Assembly (NCBI GenBank): GCA_033060915.1
Contig: CM065387.1
Location: 30,059,001-30,123,000 of the forward strand
DNA length: 64,000 bases
Direction: 5' to 3'
Source of the DNA: Euryodendron excelsum
Lineage: Eukaryota > Streptophyta > Magnoliopsida > Ericales > Pentaphylacaceae
Shown piece after piece: positions 40,263 through 50,466 of the stretch; within the stretch, counting starts at the first letter, position 1; each line of letters starts with the position of its first letter. The notes beneath the pieces are model-generated. The model did not search any database. It worked only from the letters and a program-made list of their open reading frames with translations, and was not told where the DNA came from. The position numbers were made by a program, and so were the translations under genes.

Positions 40263-40382
40263 GGGTGCAATCATACAAGCACTAATGCACCGCATTCCAT
40301 CAGAACTCCGCAATCAAGTGTGCTTGGGGGAGAGTAGTACTTGGATGGGTGACCCCCTGGGAAGTCCTCGTGCTGCACCCGT
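40263..40382 (+). rRNA. 5S: 5S rRNA gene C12
   Basis: GCAATCATACAAGC, CCGCATTCC, CGCAATCAAG, GGGGGAGAG, TTGGATGG, GTGCTGCACCCGT. Confidence 0.87.
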
Positions 40383-40598
40383 ACCTTTTTTGGGCAGCGT
40401 TTCGCGCGGCAAGAGTTGGCGCCGTTCTCCGCGGCCTTCTTTTAGCAACAAAAAAATTCTTGTTAGATTACAATCTATAATGAGTATCACTGGGAAAGAG
40501 TTTGTTTTATTATTTATTTTTCTAATTTTCGGCGGCGATCGTAAGGAAACCAAGCTGGCTCGGCGAGGCTTGAAAGGAAAAAGCGATGAGAACCTTTC

Positions 40599-40718
40599 GG
40601 GTGTGATCATACCTGCGCTAATGCACCGGATCCCATCAGAACTCCGCAATTAAGTGTGCATGGGTGAGAGTAGTACTTGGATGGGTGACCCCCTGGGAAG
40701 TCCTCGTGTTGCACCCCT
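40599..40718 (+). rRNA. 5S: 5S rRNA gene C13
   Basis: GTGTGATC, CCTGCGCTAATG, CAATTAAG, GTGCATGGGTGAG, TTGGATGG; resembles C16. Confidence 0.88.
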
Positions 40719-40934
40719 ACCTTTTTTGGGCAGCGCTCCGCGCGGCGAGAGTTGGCCCTGTTCTCCATGGCCTTCTTTTGGCAGCAAAGAAATTCGCGTT
40801 AGATTACAATCTAAATTGAGTATCACTAGGAAAGAGTTTGTTTCACTATTTATTTTTCTTTTTGTCGGCGGCGATCGTAAGGAAACCAAGATGGCTCGGC
40901 GAGGCTTAAAAGAAAAAAGCGATGAGAACGTTTT

Positions 40935-41054
40935 GGGTGCGATCATACCAGCACTAATGCACCGGATCCCATCAGAACTCCGCAGTTAAGTGTGCTTGGG
41001 CGAGAGCAGTACTAGGATGGGTGACCCCCTGCGAAGTCCTCGTGTTGCTCCGCC
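40935..41054 (+). rRNA. 5S: 5S rRNA gene C14
   Basis: Mostly consensus; GAGCAGTAC, CCCTGCGAAG and GCTCCGCC end. Confidence 0.9.
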
Positions 41055-41272
41055 ACCTTTTTTGAACAACGTTCCGCTCGGCGAGAGTTGGCGCCGTTCT
41101 CCGCGACCTTCTTTTGGCAGCAACGAAATTCGTGTTTGATTACAATCTAAATTGATTAGCACAAGGAAAGAGTTTGTTTCATTATTTATTTTTCTATTTG
41201 TCGGCAGCGATCGTAAGGAAACCAAGCTGGCTCGGCGAGGCTTAAAAGAAAAAAAAGCGATGAGAACCTTTC

Positions 41273-41392
41273 GGGTGCGATCATACCATCAGTAATGCCC
41301 CGGATCCCATCAGAACTCCGCAGTTAAGTGTGCTTGGGCGAGAGTAGTACTAGGATGGGTGACCCCCTGGGAAGTCCTCGTGTTGCGCCCCT
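41273..41392 (+). rRNA. 5S: 5S rRNA gene C15
   Basis: CCATCAGTAATGCCCCGG and GCGCCCCT; boxes consensus. The following spacer has the A-type short form (GGGCAGCGAGAGTTGG). Confidence 0.91.
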
Positions 41393-41595
41393 ACCTTTTT
41401 GGGCAGCGAGAGTTGGCGCCGTTCTCCGCGGCCTTCTTTTAGCAGCAACGAAATTTGTGTTAGATTACATTCTAAATTTAGTATCACAGAGATAGAGTTT
41501 GTTTCATTATTTATTTTTCTATTTGTCTGCGGTGATCCTAAGGAAACCAAGCTGGCTCGGCGAGGCTTGAAAGGAAAAAGCGATGAGAACCTTTC

Positions 41596-41715
41596 GGGTG
41601 CGATCATACCAGCGCTAATGCACCGGATCCCATCAGAACTCCGCAGTTAAGTGTGCATGGGTGAGAGTAGTACTTGGATGGGTGACCCCCTGGGAAGTCC
41701 TCGTGTTGCACCCCT
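41596..41715 (+). rRNA. 5S: 5S rRNA gene C16
   Basis: AGCGCTAATG, GTGCATGGGTGAG, TTGGATGG; otherwise consensus. Confidence 0.9.
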
Positions 41716-41931
41716 ACCTTTTTTGGGCAGCGCTCCGCGCGGCGAGAGTTGGCCCTGTTCTCCATGGCTTTCTTTTGGCAGTTAAGAAATTCGCGTTAGA
41801 TTACAATCTAAATTGAGTATCACTGGGAAAGAGTTTGTTTCACTATTTATTTTTCTTTTTGTCGGCGGCGATCGTAAGGAAACCAGGCTGGCTCGGCGAG
41901 GCTTAAAACAAAAAAGCGATGAGAACCTTTT

Positions 41932-42051
41932 GGGTGCGATCATACCAGCACTAATGCACCGGATCCCATCAGAACTCTCCAGTTAAGTGTGCTTGGGCGA
42001 GAGCAGTACTAGGGTGGGTGAACCCCTGGGAAGTCCTCGTGTTGCTCCGCC
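41932..42051 (+). rRNA. 5S: 5S rRNA gene C17
   Basis: CTCTCCAG, GAGCAGTACTAGGGTGGGTGAACC, GCTCCGCC: same variant set as C5, 4036 bp away. Confidence 0.88.
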
Positions 42052-42267
42052 ACCTTTTTTGGGCAACGTTCCGCTTGGTGAGAGTTGGCACCGTTCTCCG
42101 CGGCCTTCTTTTGGTAGCAACGAAATTCGTGTTAGATTACAATCTAAATTGGGTAGCACAGGGAAAGAGTTTGTTTCATTATTTATTTTTCTATTTGTCG
42201 ACGGCGATCGTAGGGAAACCAAGCTGGCTCGGCGAGGCTTAAAAGAAAAAAGCGATGAGAACCTTTC

Positions 42268-42386
42268 GAGTGTGATCATACCAACACTAAATCATCGGAT
42301 CCCATCAGAACTCGGAGTGAAGTGTGCTTGGATGAGAGTAGTACTAGGATGGGTGACCCCCAGGGAAGTCCTCGTGTTGCACCCCT
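42268..42386 (+). rRNA. 5S: 5S rRNA gene C18, 1-nt deletion
   Basis: GAGTGTGATC, CTAAATCATCGG, CTCGGAGTGAAG (one base short before the A box), CTTGGATGAG. Confidence 0.86.
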
Positions 42387-42621
42387 ACCTTTTTTTGGAG
42401 GCGTTCCCCACGGCGAGAGTTGGAGCCGTTGTCCGCGGCCTTCTTTTGGCAGCAACGAAATTCGTGTTAGATTACAATCTAAATTGAGTGTCACAAGGAA
42501 AGTGTTTTTTTCATTATTTATTTATTTATTATTTATTTTTTTTTTTATTTGTCAGTGGCGATCGTAAGGAAACCAAGCTGGCACGGCGAGGCTTAAAAGG
42601 AAAAAGCGATGAGATCCTCTC

Positions 42622-42741
42622 GGGTGCGATCAAACCAGCACTAATGCACCGGATGACATCAGAACTCCGCATTTTAGTGTGGTTGGGCAAGAGTTGTACT
42701 AGGATGGGTGAACCCTCTGGTAGTCCTCGTGTTGCACCCTA
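42622..42741 (+). rRNA. 5S: 5S rRNA gene C19
   Basis: GATCAAACC, GGATGACATC, CATTTTAGTGTGGTTGGG destroys much of the A box; GAGTTGTAC; GTGAACCCTCTGG. Confidence 0.83.
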
Positions 42742-42965
42742 ACCTTTTTTTGGCAACGTTCTGCGCGACGAGAGTTGGAGCCGTTCTCCGCGGCCTTCTT
42801 ATGGCAGCAACGAAATACATGATAGATTACAATCTAAATTGAGTATCAGAGGGAAAGAGTTTGTTTTGTTATTTATTTATTTATTTTTCTATTTGTTGGT
42901 GGCGATCGTAAGGAAATCAAGCTGGCTTGGCGAGGCTTAAAAGAAAAAAACGATGAGAACCTTTC

Positions 42966-43085
42966 GGGTGCGATCATACCAGCACTAATGCACCGGATCG
43001 CTTCAGAACTTCGCAGCTAAGTGCGCTTGGGCGAGAGTAGTACTAGAATGGGTGACCCCCTGGGAAGTCCTCGTGTTGCACCTCT
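42966..43085 (+). rRNA. 5S: 5S rRNA gene C20
   Basis: GGATCGCTTC, AGCTAAGTGCGCTTGG in the A box, TAGAATGGG, GCACCTCT. Confidence 0.86.
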
Positions 43086-43310
43086 AACTTTTTTTAGCAG
43101 CGTTCTGCGTGACGAGAATTGGGGTCGTTCTCCGTGCCCTTTTGTTGGCTGCAACGAAATTCGTGTTAGATTACAATCTAAATTGAGTGCGATCGGGAAC
43201 GAGTTTTTTTTGTTATTTATTTATTTATTTATCTATTTGGTCGCGGCGATCGTAAGGAATCCCAGCTGGCTCGGCAAGGTTAAAAAGAAAAAAAGCTATG
43301 AGAACCTTTC

Positions 43311-43325
43311 GGGTGCGATCATGGC
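43311..43325 (+). pseudogene. 5S: 5S rRNA remnant C21, gene deleted
   Basis: Only GGGTGCGATCATGGC remains before spacer (TGCGTTCTGTG) resumes; about 110 bp of gene plus the terminator are gone. The unit is 227 bp. Confidence 0.88.
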
Positions 43326-43537
43326 TGCGTTCTGTGCTACGAGAGATGGCGCCATTCTCCGCGGCCTTTTTTAGGCGGCAACAAAATTCGTGTTAGATTA
43401 CAATCTAAATTGAGTATCACAGGGAAAGAGTTTGTTTTATTATTTATTTATTCATTTTTCTATTTGTTCACATCGATCGTAAGGAAACCCAAGCTGGTTC
43501 AGCGAGACTTAAAAGAAAAAAGGGATGAGAACCTTTC

Positions 43538-43552
43538 AGGTGCGATCATGGC
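43538..43552 (+). pseudogene. 5S: 5S rRNA remnant C22, same deletion as C21
   Basis: AGGTGCGATCATGGC then spacer, the same junction as C21, unit 225 bp. The deletion derivative was duplicated as a unit. Confidence 0.88.
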
Positions 43553-43762
43553 AGCGTTCTGCGCGATGAGAGATGGCGCCGTTCTCCGTGGCCGTTTTTT
43601 GGCGGCAACAAAATTCGTGTTAGATTACAATCTAAATTGAGTATCACAGGGAAAGAGTTTGTTGTGTAATTTATTTATTTATTTTTCTATTTGTTCGCGG
43701 TGGTCGTAAGGAAACCAAGTTGGCACGGCGAGGCTTAGAAAAAAAAGTGATGAGAACCTTTC

Positions 43763-43882
43763 GGGTGTGATCATACCAGCACTAATGCGCCGAATCCCAT
43801 CAGAACTCCGCTGTTAAGTGTGTTTGGGTGGGAGTAGTACTACGTTGGGTGACCCCCCGGGAAGTCCTCGTGTTGCACCCCA
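43763..43882 (+). rRNA. 5S: 5S rRNA gene C23, diverged
   Basis: GTGTGATC, GCGCCGAATCC, CGCTGTTAAG, GTTTGGGTGGGAG, TACTACGTTGGG. Confidence 0.84.
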
Positions 43883-44106
43883 ACCTTTTTTTGGCAGCGT
43901 TCTACGTGGCGAGAGTTTGCGCCGTTCTTCGTGGCCTTTTTTTTACAGCAACGAAATTCGTGTTAGATTATAATCTAAATTGAGTATCACAGGGAAAGAG
44001 TTTATTTTGTTATTTATTTATTTCTTTTTCTATTTGTTCATGGCGTTCTTGAAGAAACCAAGCTGTCTCGGCGAGGCTTCAAATAAAAAAGCGATGAGAA
44101 CCTTTT

Positions 44107-44226
44107 GGGTGCGATCATAGCAACACTAAAGCACTGGATCCCATGAGAACTTTGCAGTTAAGTGGGCTTGGGTGAGACTAGTACTAGGATGGGTGACCCT
44201 TTGTGAAGTCTTCGTGTTGCACCCCT
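44107..44226 (+). rRNA. 5S: 5S rRNA gene C24, diverged
   Basis: CATAGCAACACTAAAGCACTGG, CCATGAGAAC, GTGGGCTTGGG, GAGACTAG, GACCCTTTGTGAAG. Confidence 0.83.
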
Positions 44227-44450
44227 AGCACTTTTTGGCAGCGTTCTGCGCAACGAGATTTGGCACCGTTCTCTGCAGCCTTTTTTTGGCAGTAACGAAA
44301 TTTGTGCTAGATTATAATCTAAATTGAGTATCACAAAAAATGTGCTTGTTTTAACATTTATTTATTTATTTTTATATTTGTTCGCAGCGATCATAAGGAA
44401 ACCAAGCTGGCTCGGCGAGGCTTAAAAGAAAAAAACGATGAGAACCTTCC

Positions 44451-44570
44451 GGGTGCGGTCATACCAGCACTAATGCACTGGATCCCATCAGAGTTTCGCG
44501 GTTAAGTGTGCTTAGGCGAGAGTAGTACCTAGATGGGAGACCCCCTGGGAAGCCCTCATGTTGCACCCCT
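44451..44570 (+). rRNA. 5S: 5S rRNA gene C25, diverged
   Basis: GCGGTCAT, CAGAGTTTCGCGG, CTTAGG, TACCTAGATGGGAGACC, AAGCCCTCATG. Confidence 0.83.
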
Positions 44571-44793
44571 ATGTTTTTTTGGCAGCGTTCTACGTGGCGA
44601 GAGTTGGTGCTGTTCTCCGTGACCTTTTTTTGGCAGCAACGAAATTCATGTTAGATTATAATCTAAATTGAGTATCACAGGGAAAGAGTTTGTTTTATTA
44701 TTTATTTATTTATTTATCCATTTGTTTGTGGTGATCGTAAGGAAACCAAGTTGGCTGGCGAGGCTTAAAAGATATTAGCGATTAGAAACTTTC

Positions 44794-44913
44794 GGGTGTG
44801 ATCATACTAGCACTAATGCACTGGATCTCATCAGAACTTTGTAGTTAAGCGTGCTTGGGCGAGAGTAGTACTAGGATGGGTGACTCCCTAGGCAGTCCTT
44901 GTGTTGCACCCCT
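44794..44913 (+). rRNA. 5S: 5S rRNA gene C26, A box with ancestral CpG
   Basis: A box AGTTAAGCGTGCTTGG, the common plant form, unlike nearly every other copy here. Otherwise diverged (CATACTAGC, GGATCTCATC, GACTCCCTAGGCAG). Twin of C29. Confidence 0.86.
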
Positions 44914-45137
44914 ACCTTTTTTTGGCAACATTCTGCGCGACGAGAGTTGGCGCTGTTCTCTACGGCCTTTTTTTGGCAGCAATGAAATTCGTGTTAGATT
45001 ATAATCTAAATTGTGTATCATAGGGAAAGATTTTTTTTTATTATATATTTACTTATTTTTCAATTTTTTCGCGGCGATCGTAAGGAAACCAAGCTGTCAC
45101 GGCGAGGCTTAAAACAAAAAAGCGATGAGAACCTTTC

Positions 45138-45257
45138 GGTTGCGATCATACCAGCACTAATGCACCGGATCCCATCAGAACTCCGCAGTTAAGTGTGCTT
45201 GGGCGGGAGTAGTACCAGGATGGGTGAACCCCTTGGAAGTCCTCGTGTTGCACCGCT
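45138..45257 (+). rRNA. 5S: 5S rRNA gene C27
   Basis: GGTTGCG start, GGGCGGGAG, TACCAGG, GTGAACCCCTTGG, GCACCGCT. Twin of C30. Confidence 0.86.
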
Positions 45258-45481
45258 ACCTTTTTTTCGTAGCGTTCTGCGCAATGAGAGTTGGCGCTGT
45301 TCTCTGCGGCCTTTTTTGGCAGCAACAAAATTCGTGTTGGATTATAATCTAAACTAAGTATCACAGGAAAAGTGTTCGTTTTATTATATATTTATTTATT
45401 TTTCTACTTGTTCGTGGGAACCGTAAGGAAACCAAGCTGGCTTGGCGAGGCTTAAAAGAAAAAAAACGACGAGAACCTTTC

Positions 45482-45601
45482 GGGTGCGATCATACCAGCA
45501 CTAATGCACCAAATCCCATCAGAACTCCGCAGTTAAGTGTGCTTTGGCGAGAGTAGCGCCAGGATGGGTGACCCCTTGGCAAGTCCTCGTGTTGCACCCC
45601 T
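45482..45601 (+). rRNA. 5S: 5S rRNA gene C28
   Basis: CACCAAATCC, GCTTTGGCGAG, TAGCGCCAGG, CCTTGGCAAG. Confidence 0.85.
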
Positions 45602-45823
45602 ACCTTTTTTGGCAGCATTCTGCGTAATGAGAGTTCGCGCCGTTCTTCGTGGTCTTTTTTTACAAGCAACGAAAGTCGTGTTAGATTGCAATCTAAATTG
45701 AGTATCACAGGGAAAGAGTTTGTTTTAATTTTTATTTATTTATTTATCCATTTGTTCGTGGTGATCGTAAGGAAACCAAGCTGGCTGGCGAGGCTTAAAA
45801 GATAATAGCGATTAGAAACTTTC

Positions 45824-45943
45824 GGGTGCGATCATACTAGCACTAATGCACTGGATCTCATCAGAACTTTGTAGTTAAGCGTGCTTGGGCGAGAGTAGTA
45901 CTAGGTTGGGTGACTCCCTAGGCAGTCCTCGTGTTGCACCCCT
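45824..45943 (+). rRNA. 5S: 5S rRNA gene C29, A box with ancestral CpG
   Basis: Shares AAGCGTGC and most variants with C26, 1030 bp away; differs at TAGGTTGGG. Confidence 0.86.
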
Positions 45944-46166
45944 ACCTTTTTTGGCAACATTATGCACGACGAGAGTTGGCGCTGTTCTCTGCGGCCTTTT
46001 TTTGGCAGCAACGAAATTCGTGTTAGATTATAATCTAAATTGTGTATCATAGGGAAAGAGTTTGTTTTATTATATATTTATTTATTTTTCAATTTTTTCG
46101 CGGCAATCGTTAGGAAACCAAGCTGCCACGGCGAGGCTTAAAACAAAAAAGCGATGAGAACCTTTT

Positions 46167-46286
46167 GGTTGTGATCATACCAGCACTAATGCACCGGATC
46201 CCATCAGAACTCCGCAATTAAGTGTGCTTGGGCGGGAGTAGTACCAGGATGGGTGAACCCTTGGGAAGTCCTTGTGTTGCACCGCT
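46167..46286 (+). rRNA. 5S: 5S rRNA gene C30
   Basis: GGTTGTGATC, CAATTAAG, GGGCGGGAG, TACCAGG, GCACCGCT, as in C27. Confidence 0.85.
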
Positions 46287-46618
46287 ACCTTTTTTTCGCA
46301 GCGTTCTGCGCAACGAGAGTTGGCGCTGTTCTCTGCAGCCTTTTTTGGCAGCAACGAAATTCGTGTTAGATTATAATCTAAACTGAGTATCACAGGAAAA
46401 GTGCAGCATTCGGCTCGGCGAGAGTTAGCGTTGTTCTCAGCGGCCTTCTTTTTGTGGCAACAAAATTCGTGTTAGATTATAATCTAAATTGAGTATCACA
46501 AGGATATAGTTTGTTTTATTATTTATTTGTTTATTTAGTTTCTATTTGTTCGCGGCTAGCATAAGGAAACCAAGCAGGCGCGGCGAGGCTTAAAAGTAAA
46601 AAGCGATGAGAACCTTTC
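46287..46618 (+). other. Spacer pair with an intervening 5S gene deleted
   Basis: One spacer runs to CACAGGAAAAGTG (46403) and jumps directly to CAGCATTCGGCTCGG, the start of another spacer. A whole gene and a spacer half are missing, giving a 452-bp interval between C30 and C31. Confidence 0.85.
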
Positions 46619-46738
46619 GGGTGCGGTCATACCATCACTAATGCACTGGATCCCGTCAGAACTCCATAGTTAATTGTGCTTGGGCGAGAGTAGTACAAGG
46701 ATGGGTGCCCCCCTAGGAAGTCCTCGTGTTGCACCCCT
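46619..46738 (+). rRNA. 5S: 5S rRNA gene C31
   Basis: GCGGTCATACCATC, CCCGTCAG, CCATAGTTAATTGTGC, ACAAGG, GTGCCCCCCTAGG. Confidence 0.84.
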
Positions 46739-46967
46739 ACCTTTTTTTGGCAGCATTCTGCGCAGTGAGAGTTAGTGCCATTCTCAGTGGCCTTTTTTTT
46801 TGCAGCAACAAAATTCGTGTTAGATTATAATCTAAATTGAGTTTCACAAGGACATAGTTTTTTTTTCTATTTAGTTATTTATTTATGTTCCTATTTGTTC
46901 GCGGCGAGCGTAAGGAAACGAAGCTGGCACGGCGTGGCTTGAAAGAAAAATGCGATGAGAACCATTC

Positions 46968-47087
46968 GCGTGCGATCATACCAACACTAATGCACCGGAT
47001 CCCATCAGAACTCCGCAGGTAAGTGTGCCTGGGTGAGAGTAGAACTAGGATGGGTGACCCCCTGGGAAGTCCCTGTCTTGCACCCCT
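46968..47087 (+). rRNA. 5S: 5S rRNA gene C32
   Basis: GCGTGCG start, CAGGTAAGTGTGCCTGGG in the A box, TAGAACTAGG, CCTGTCTTGC. Confidence 0.85.
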
Positions 47088-47304
47088 AACATTTTTTGGC
47101 AGCGTTCTACGTGGCGAGAGTTAGTGCCGTTCTCTGCGGCCTTTTTTTTGGCAAAAACGAAATTCGTGTTAAATTATAACCTAAATTGAGTATCAGAGAA
47201 AAATAGTTTGTTTTATTATTTATTTTTCTATTTGTTTGCAGCTAGCGTAAGGAAACCAAGCTTGCGTGGCGAGGCTTAAAAGAAAAAAGCGATGAGAACA
47301 TTTC

Positions 47305-47424
47305 GGGTGCGATCATACCAGCACTAATGCACCGGATCCCATCAGAACTCCACAGTTAAGTGTGCTTGGGCGAGAGTTGTACTAGGATAGGTGACCCTCA
47401 GAAATGTCCTTGTGTTGCAACCCT
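47305..47424 (+). rRNA. 5S: 5S rRNA gene C33
   Basis: A box intact; C box GGATAGGTGACCCTCAG; AATGTCCTTG; GCAACCCT. The next spacer lacks the AATCTAAATTGAGTATC stretch. Confidence 0.84.
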
Positions 47425-47614
47425 ACCTTTTTTTAGCAGCGTTCGACGCGGTGACAGCTAGCGTCGTTCCCCGCGGCATTTTTTTGGCAGCAACGAAATT
47501 CATGTTAGATTATATTTTTTTTTATTTATTTATGTTTCTGTTTGTTCGTGGCGAGCGAAATGAAACGAAACTAGCGTGGCGAGACTTAAAAGAAAAGAGT
47601 GATAGGAACCATTT

Positions 47615-47735
47615 GGGTGCGATCATACCAGCACTAATGCATCGGATCCCATCAGAACTCCAAAGGTAAGTGTGACTTGGGCGAGAGTAGTATTAGGATG
47701 GGTGACGCCCATGGAAGTCCCTGTGTTGAACCCCT
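47615..47735 (+). rRNA. 5S: 5S rRNA gene C34, 1-nt insertion
   Basis: CAAAGGTAAGTGTGACTTGGG inserts a base in the A box; TAGTATTAGG; GTGACGCCCATGG; GTTGAACCCCT. Confidence 0.83.
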
Positions 47736-47962
47736 AACTTTTTTTGGGATCGTTCTGCGTGGCGAGAGTTAGGGCCGTTCTTCGCGGCCTTTTTTTGGCA
47801 GCAATGAAGTTCGTGTTAGATTATAATCTAATTGAGTATCATAGAGAAAGAGTTTGTTTTATTATTTATTAAATTATTTATTTTTCTATTTGTTCGTGGC
47901 AAGTGTAAGGAAACCAAGTTGGCGCCGCGAGGCTTAAAAGAAAAAAGTGATGGGAACCTTTC

Positions 47963-48082
47963 AGGTGCGATCATACCAACACTAATGCACCGAATCCCGT
48001 CAGATCTCTACAGTTAGGTGTGCTTGGGCGAGAGTAGTACTAGGATGGGTGAACCCCTGGAAAGTCCTCATGATGTACCCTT
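47963..48082 (+). rRNA. 5S: 5S rRNA gene C35
   Basis: AGGTGCG, CCGAATCCCGTCAG, TCTCTACAGTTAGGTG, GTGAACCCCTGGAAAG, CATGATGTACCCTT. Confidence 0.82.
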
Positions 48083-48310
48083 ACCTTTTTTTGGCAGCGT
48101 TCTGCGCGGTGAAAGTTAGCGCCGTTCTTCGCGGCGTTTTTTTGGTAGCAACGAAATTCGTGTTAGATTATAATCTACATCGAGTATCACATGGAGTGAG
48201 TTTACTTGATTATTTATTAATTTATTTATTTTTTGATTTGTTTGCAGCTAGCATATGGAAACCAAACTGGCACAGTGAGGCATGAAAGAAAAAAGCGATG
48301 AGAACCTTTG

Positions 48311-48430
48311 GGGCGCGATCATACCAACACTAATGCACCGGATCCTAGCAGAACTCTGCAGTTAAGTGTACTTGGGCGAGAGAAGTACTTGGAAGGGTGA
48401 ACCCCTGGGAAGTCCTCGTGTTCCACCCCT
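48311..48430 (+). rRNA. 5S: 5S rRNA gene C36
   Basis: GGGCGCG, GATCCTAGCAG, GTGTACTTGGG, GAGAAGTACTTGGAAGGGTGAACC, GTTCCACC. Confidence 0.82.
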
Positions 48431-48659
48431 AACTTTTCTTGGCAGCGTCCTTCGCGCCAAAAGTTATAACCGTTCCCCACTGCCTTTTTTTCGCAGTAAC
48501 GAAATTCGTGTTAGATTATATTATAAATTAAGTAGCACCGGGGAAAGAGTTTGTTTTATAATTTATTTATTTATTTATTTTTCTATTTGTTCACGGCGAG
48601 CGTAAGGAAACAAAGCTAGCGCGACGAGGCTCAAAAGAAAAAAGCAACGAGAACCTTTC

Positions 48660-48779
48660 GGGTGCGATCATACCAGCACTAATGCACCGGATCCCGTCAG
48701 AACACCGCAGTTAACTGTGCTTCGATAAGTGTAGTACTAGGATCGGTGACCCCTTGGAAAGTCCTCGTGTTGCACACCT
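48660..48779 (+). rRNA. 5S: 5S rRNA gene C37
   Basis: CCCGTCAGAACACC, TTAACTGTGCTTCGATAAGTGTAG scrambles the intermediate element; GGATCGGTG; GCACACCT. Confidence 0.82.
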
Positions 48780-49004
48780 ACCTTTTTTTGGTAGTGTTAC
48801 GCGCGGCGATAGTTAGCGCCGTTCTCCGCTGCCTTTTTTTGGTAGCAACGAAATTCGTTTTAGATTATAATCAAAATGGAGTATCATAGAGAAAGAGTTT
48901 CTTTTATTATTTATTATTTATTTGTGTTTCTATTTGTTCATGGCGAGCGTAAGGAAACGAAGCTGGCGCAGTGAGGCTTAAAAAAAAAACGATGAGAACC
49001 ATTC

Positions 49005-49124
49005 GGGTGGGATCTTACCAACACTAATGCAACGGATCCCATCAGAACTCCGCAGTTAAGTGTGCTTGGGTGAGAGTAATACTAAGATGGGTGACTCCCT
49101 GGAAAGTCCTCATGTTGCACCCCT
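49005..49124 (+). rRNA. 5S: 5S rRNA gene C38
   Basis: GGGTGGGATCTTACC, GCAACGG, GAGTAATACTAAGATGGGTGACTCCC; A box intact. Confidence 0.84.
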
Positions 49125-49352
49125 ACCTTTTTTGGGTAGCGTTCTACGCAGCGACAGTTGACATCCTCTTTCGCGGCATTTTTTTTGTAGCAATGAAATT
49201 CGTGTTAGATTATAATCTAAATTTAGTACCATAGGGAAAGAGTTTGTTTTATTATTTATTTATTTACTTATGTCCCTATTTGTTTGTGGTCAGCGAAAGG
49301 AAACGAAACTTGTGCGGCGAGGCTTAAAGGAAAAAAGCGATGGGAACCATTC

Positions 49353-49472
49353 GGGGGCGATCACACCAACACTCATGCACCATATCCCTTCAGAACTTCG
49401 TAAGTAAGTGTGCTTGGTCGAGAGTAGTACTAAGAAGGTTGACCCCCTTGGAAATCCTAGTGTTGCACCCCT
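49353..49472 (+). rRNA. 5S: 5S rRNA gene C39, strongly diverged
   Basis: GGGGGCG, ACTCATGCACCATATCCCTTC, CTTCGTAAGTAAG, CTTGGTCGAG, CTAAGAAGGTTGACC, TCCTAG. Confidence 0.8.
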
Positions 49473-49692
49473 AACTTTTTTTGGCAGCGTTCTGTGCGGT
49501 GAAAGTTAGCGCCGTTCTCCGCGGCCTTTTTTTGGCAGCAATGAAATTCGTGTTGCATTATAATCTAAATTGAGTATCACAGGGAAAGAATTTTTTTTAT
49601 TATTTATTTATTTTTCTATTTGTTCGCTGCGAGTGTATGGAAACGAAGCTAGCGCGGCGAGGGTGAAAATAAAAAAGCGATGAGAACCTTCC

Positions 49693-49812
49693 GGGTGCAA
49701 TCATACCAGCACTAATACACCGGATCCCATCAGAACTCCACGGTTAGGAGTGCTTGGGCAAAAATAGTACTAGGATTGGTGACCCCTTGGAAAGTCCTTG
49801 TGTTGCACTCCT
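49693..49812 (+). rRNA. 5S: 5S rRNA gene C40
   Basis: GCAATC, AATACACC, CACGGTTAGGAGTGC in the A box, GGGCAAAAATAG, GGATTGGTG. Confidence 0.82.
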
Positions 49813-50004
49813 ACCTTTTTTTGGTAGCGTTCTGCGCGGCGAGAGTTAGCGCCGTTCTTGGCGGCCTTTTTTTGGCAGCAACGAAATTCATGTTAGATTA
49901 TAATCTAAATTGAGTATCAAAGGGAAAGAGTTTGTTTTACTATTTATTTATTTTTCTATTTGTTCGCGGTGAGGCTTAAAAGAAAAAAATGACGACAACC
50001 TTTC

Positions 50005-50124
50005 GGGAGCAATCATACCAGCACTAACGCACCAGATCCCAAAAGAACTCCGCACTTAAGTGTGCTTAGGTGAGAGTAGTACTAGGATAGGTGAACCCCT
50101 ACGAAGTCCTCATGTTGCACCCCT
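50005..50124 (+). rRNA. 5S: 5S rRNA gene C41
   Basis: GGGAGCAATC, ACGCACCAGATCCCAAAAG, CACTTAAG, GGATAGGTGAACCCCTACG. The spacer before it lacks about 30 bp (GCGAGCG to GGCGCGG). Confidence 0.81.
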
Positions 50125-50353
50125 ACCTTTTTGGGCAGCTTTCTGCGCGGCGAGAGTTAGCGCCGTTCTCCACGGCATTTTTTTGGCAGCAACGAAATTC
50201 GTGTTAGATTATAATTTAAATTGAGTATCACAAGGAAATAGTTTGTTTTATTACTTATTTTTTTATTTATTTTTCTATTTATTCACTGCGAGCATAAGGA
50301 AACCAAGCTGGCACGACGAGGCTTAAAAGAACAAAAAGCGATGAGAACCTTTC

Positions 50354-50466
50354 GGGTGCGATCATAGCAACACTAATGCATCGGATCCCATCAGAACTCT
50401 ACAATGAAGTGTGCCTGAGTGAGATTAGTACTAGGATGGGTGACACCCTTGGAAATCCTTGCGTTC
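50354..50466 (+). pseudogene. 5S: 5S rRNA gene C42, 3' end and terminator deleted
   Basis: Runs to CCTTGCGTT and then directly into spacer (CTACCCGGCGAGAG). The final nucleotides and the T-run are gone; A box altered (CAATGAAGTGTGCCTGAG). Any transcript would continue into the spacer. Confidence 0.87.

Larger units (their letters stand above)
36573..42600 (+). repeat. 5S rDNA array C, first part
   Basis: Continues array B across the solo LTR: mostly 336-bp units, GATCGTAAGG spacers and T5-T6 terminators. Genes carry a few to about ten substitutions each. C5 resembles C17 (twelve units apart) and C13 resembles C16 (three units apart), so local segmental duplication has shaped it. Confidence 0.94.
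44794..46403 (+). repeat. Three-unit higher-order repeat in array C
   Basis: C26-C27-C28 is followed by C29-C30 at 1030 bp, sharing the rare AAGCGTGC A box (C26/C29) and GGTTG starts (C27/C30). The third unit of the second block is lost at the 46404 deletion. Confidence 0.85.
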
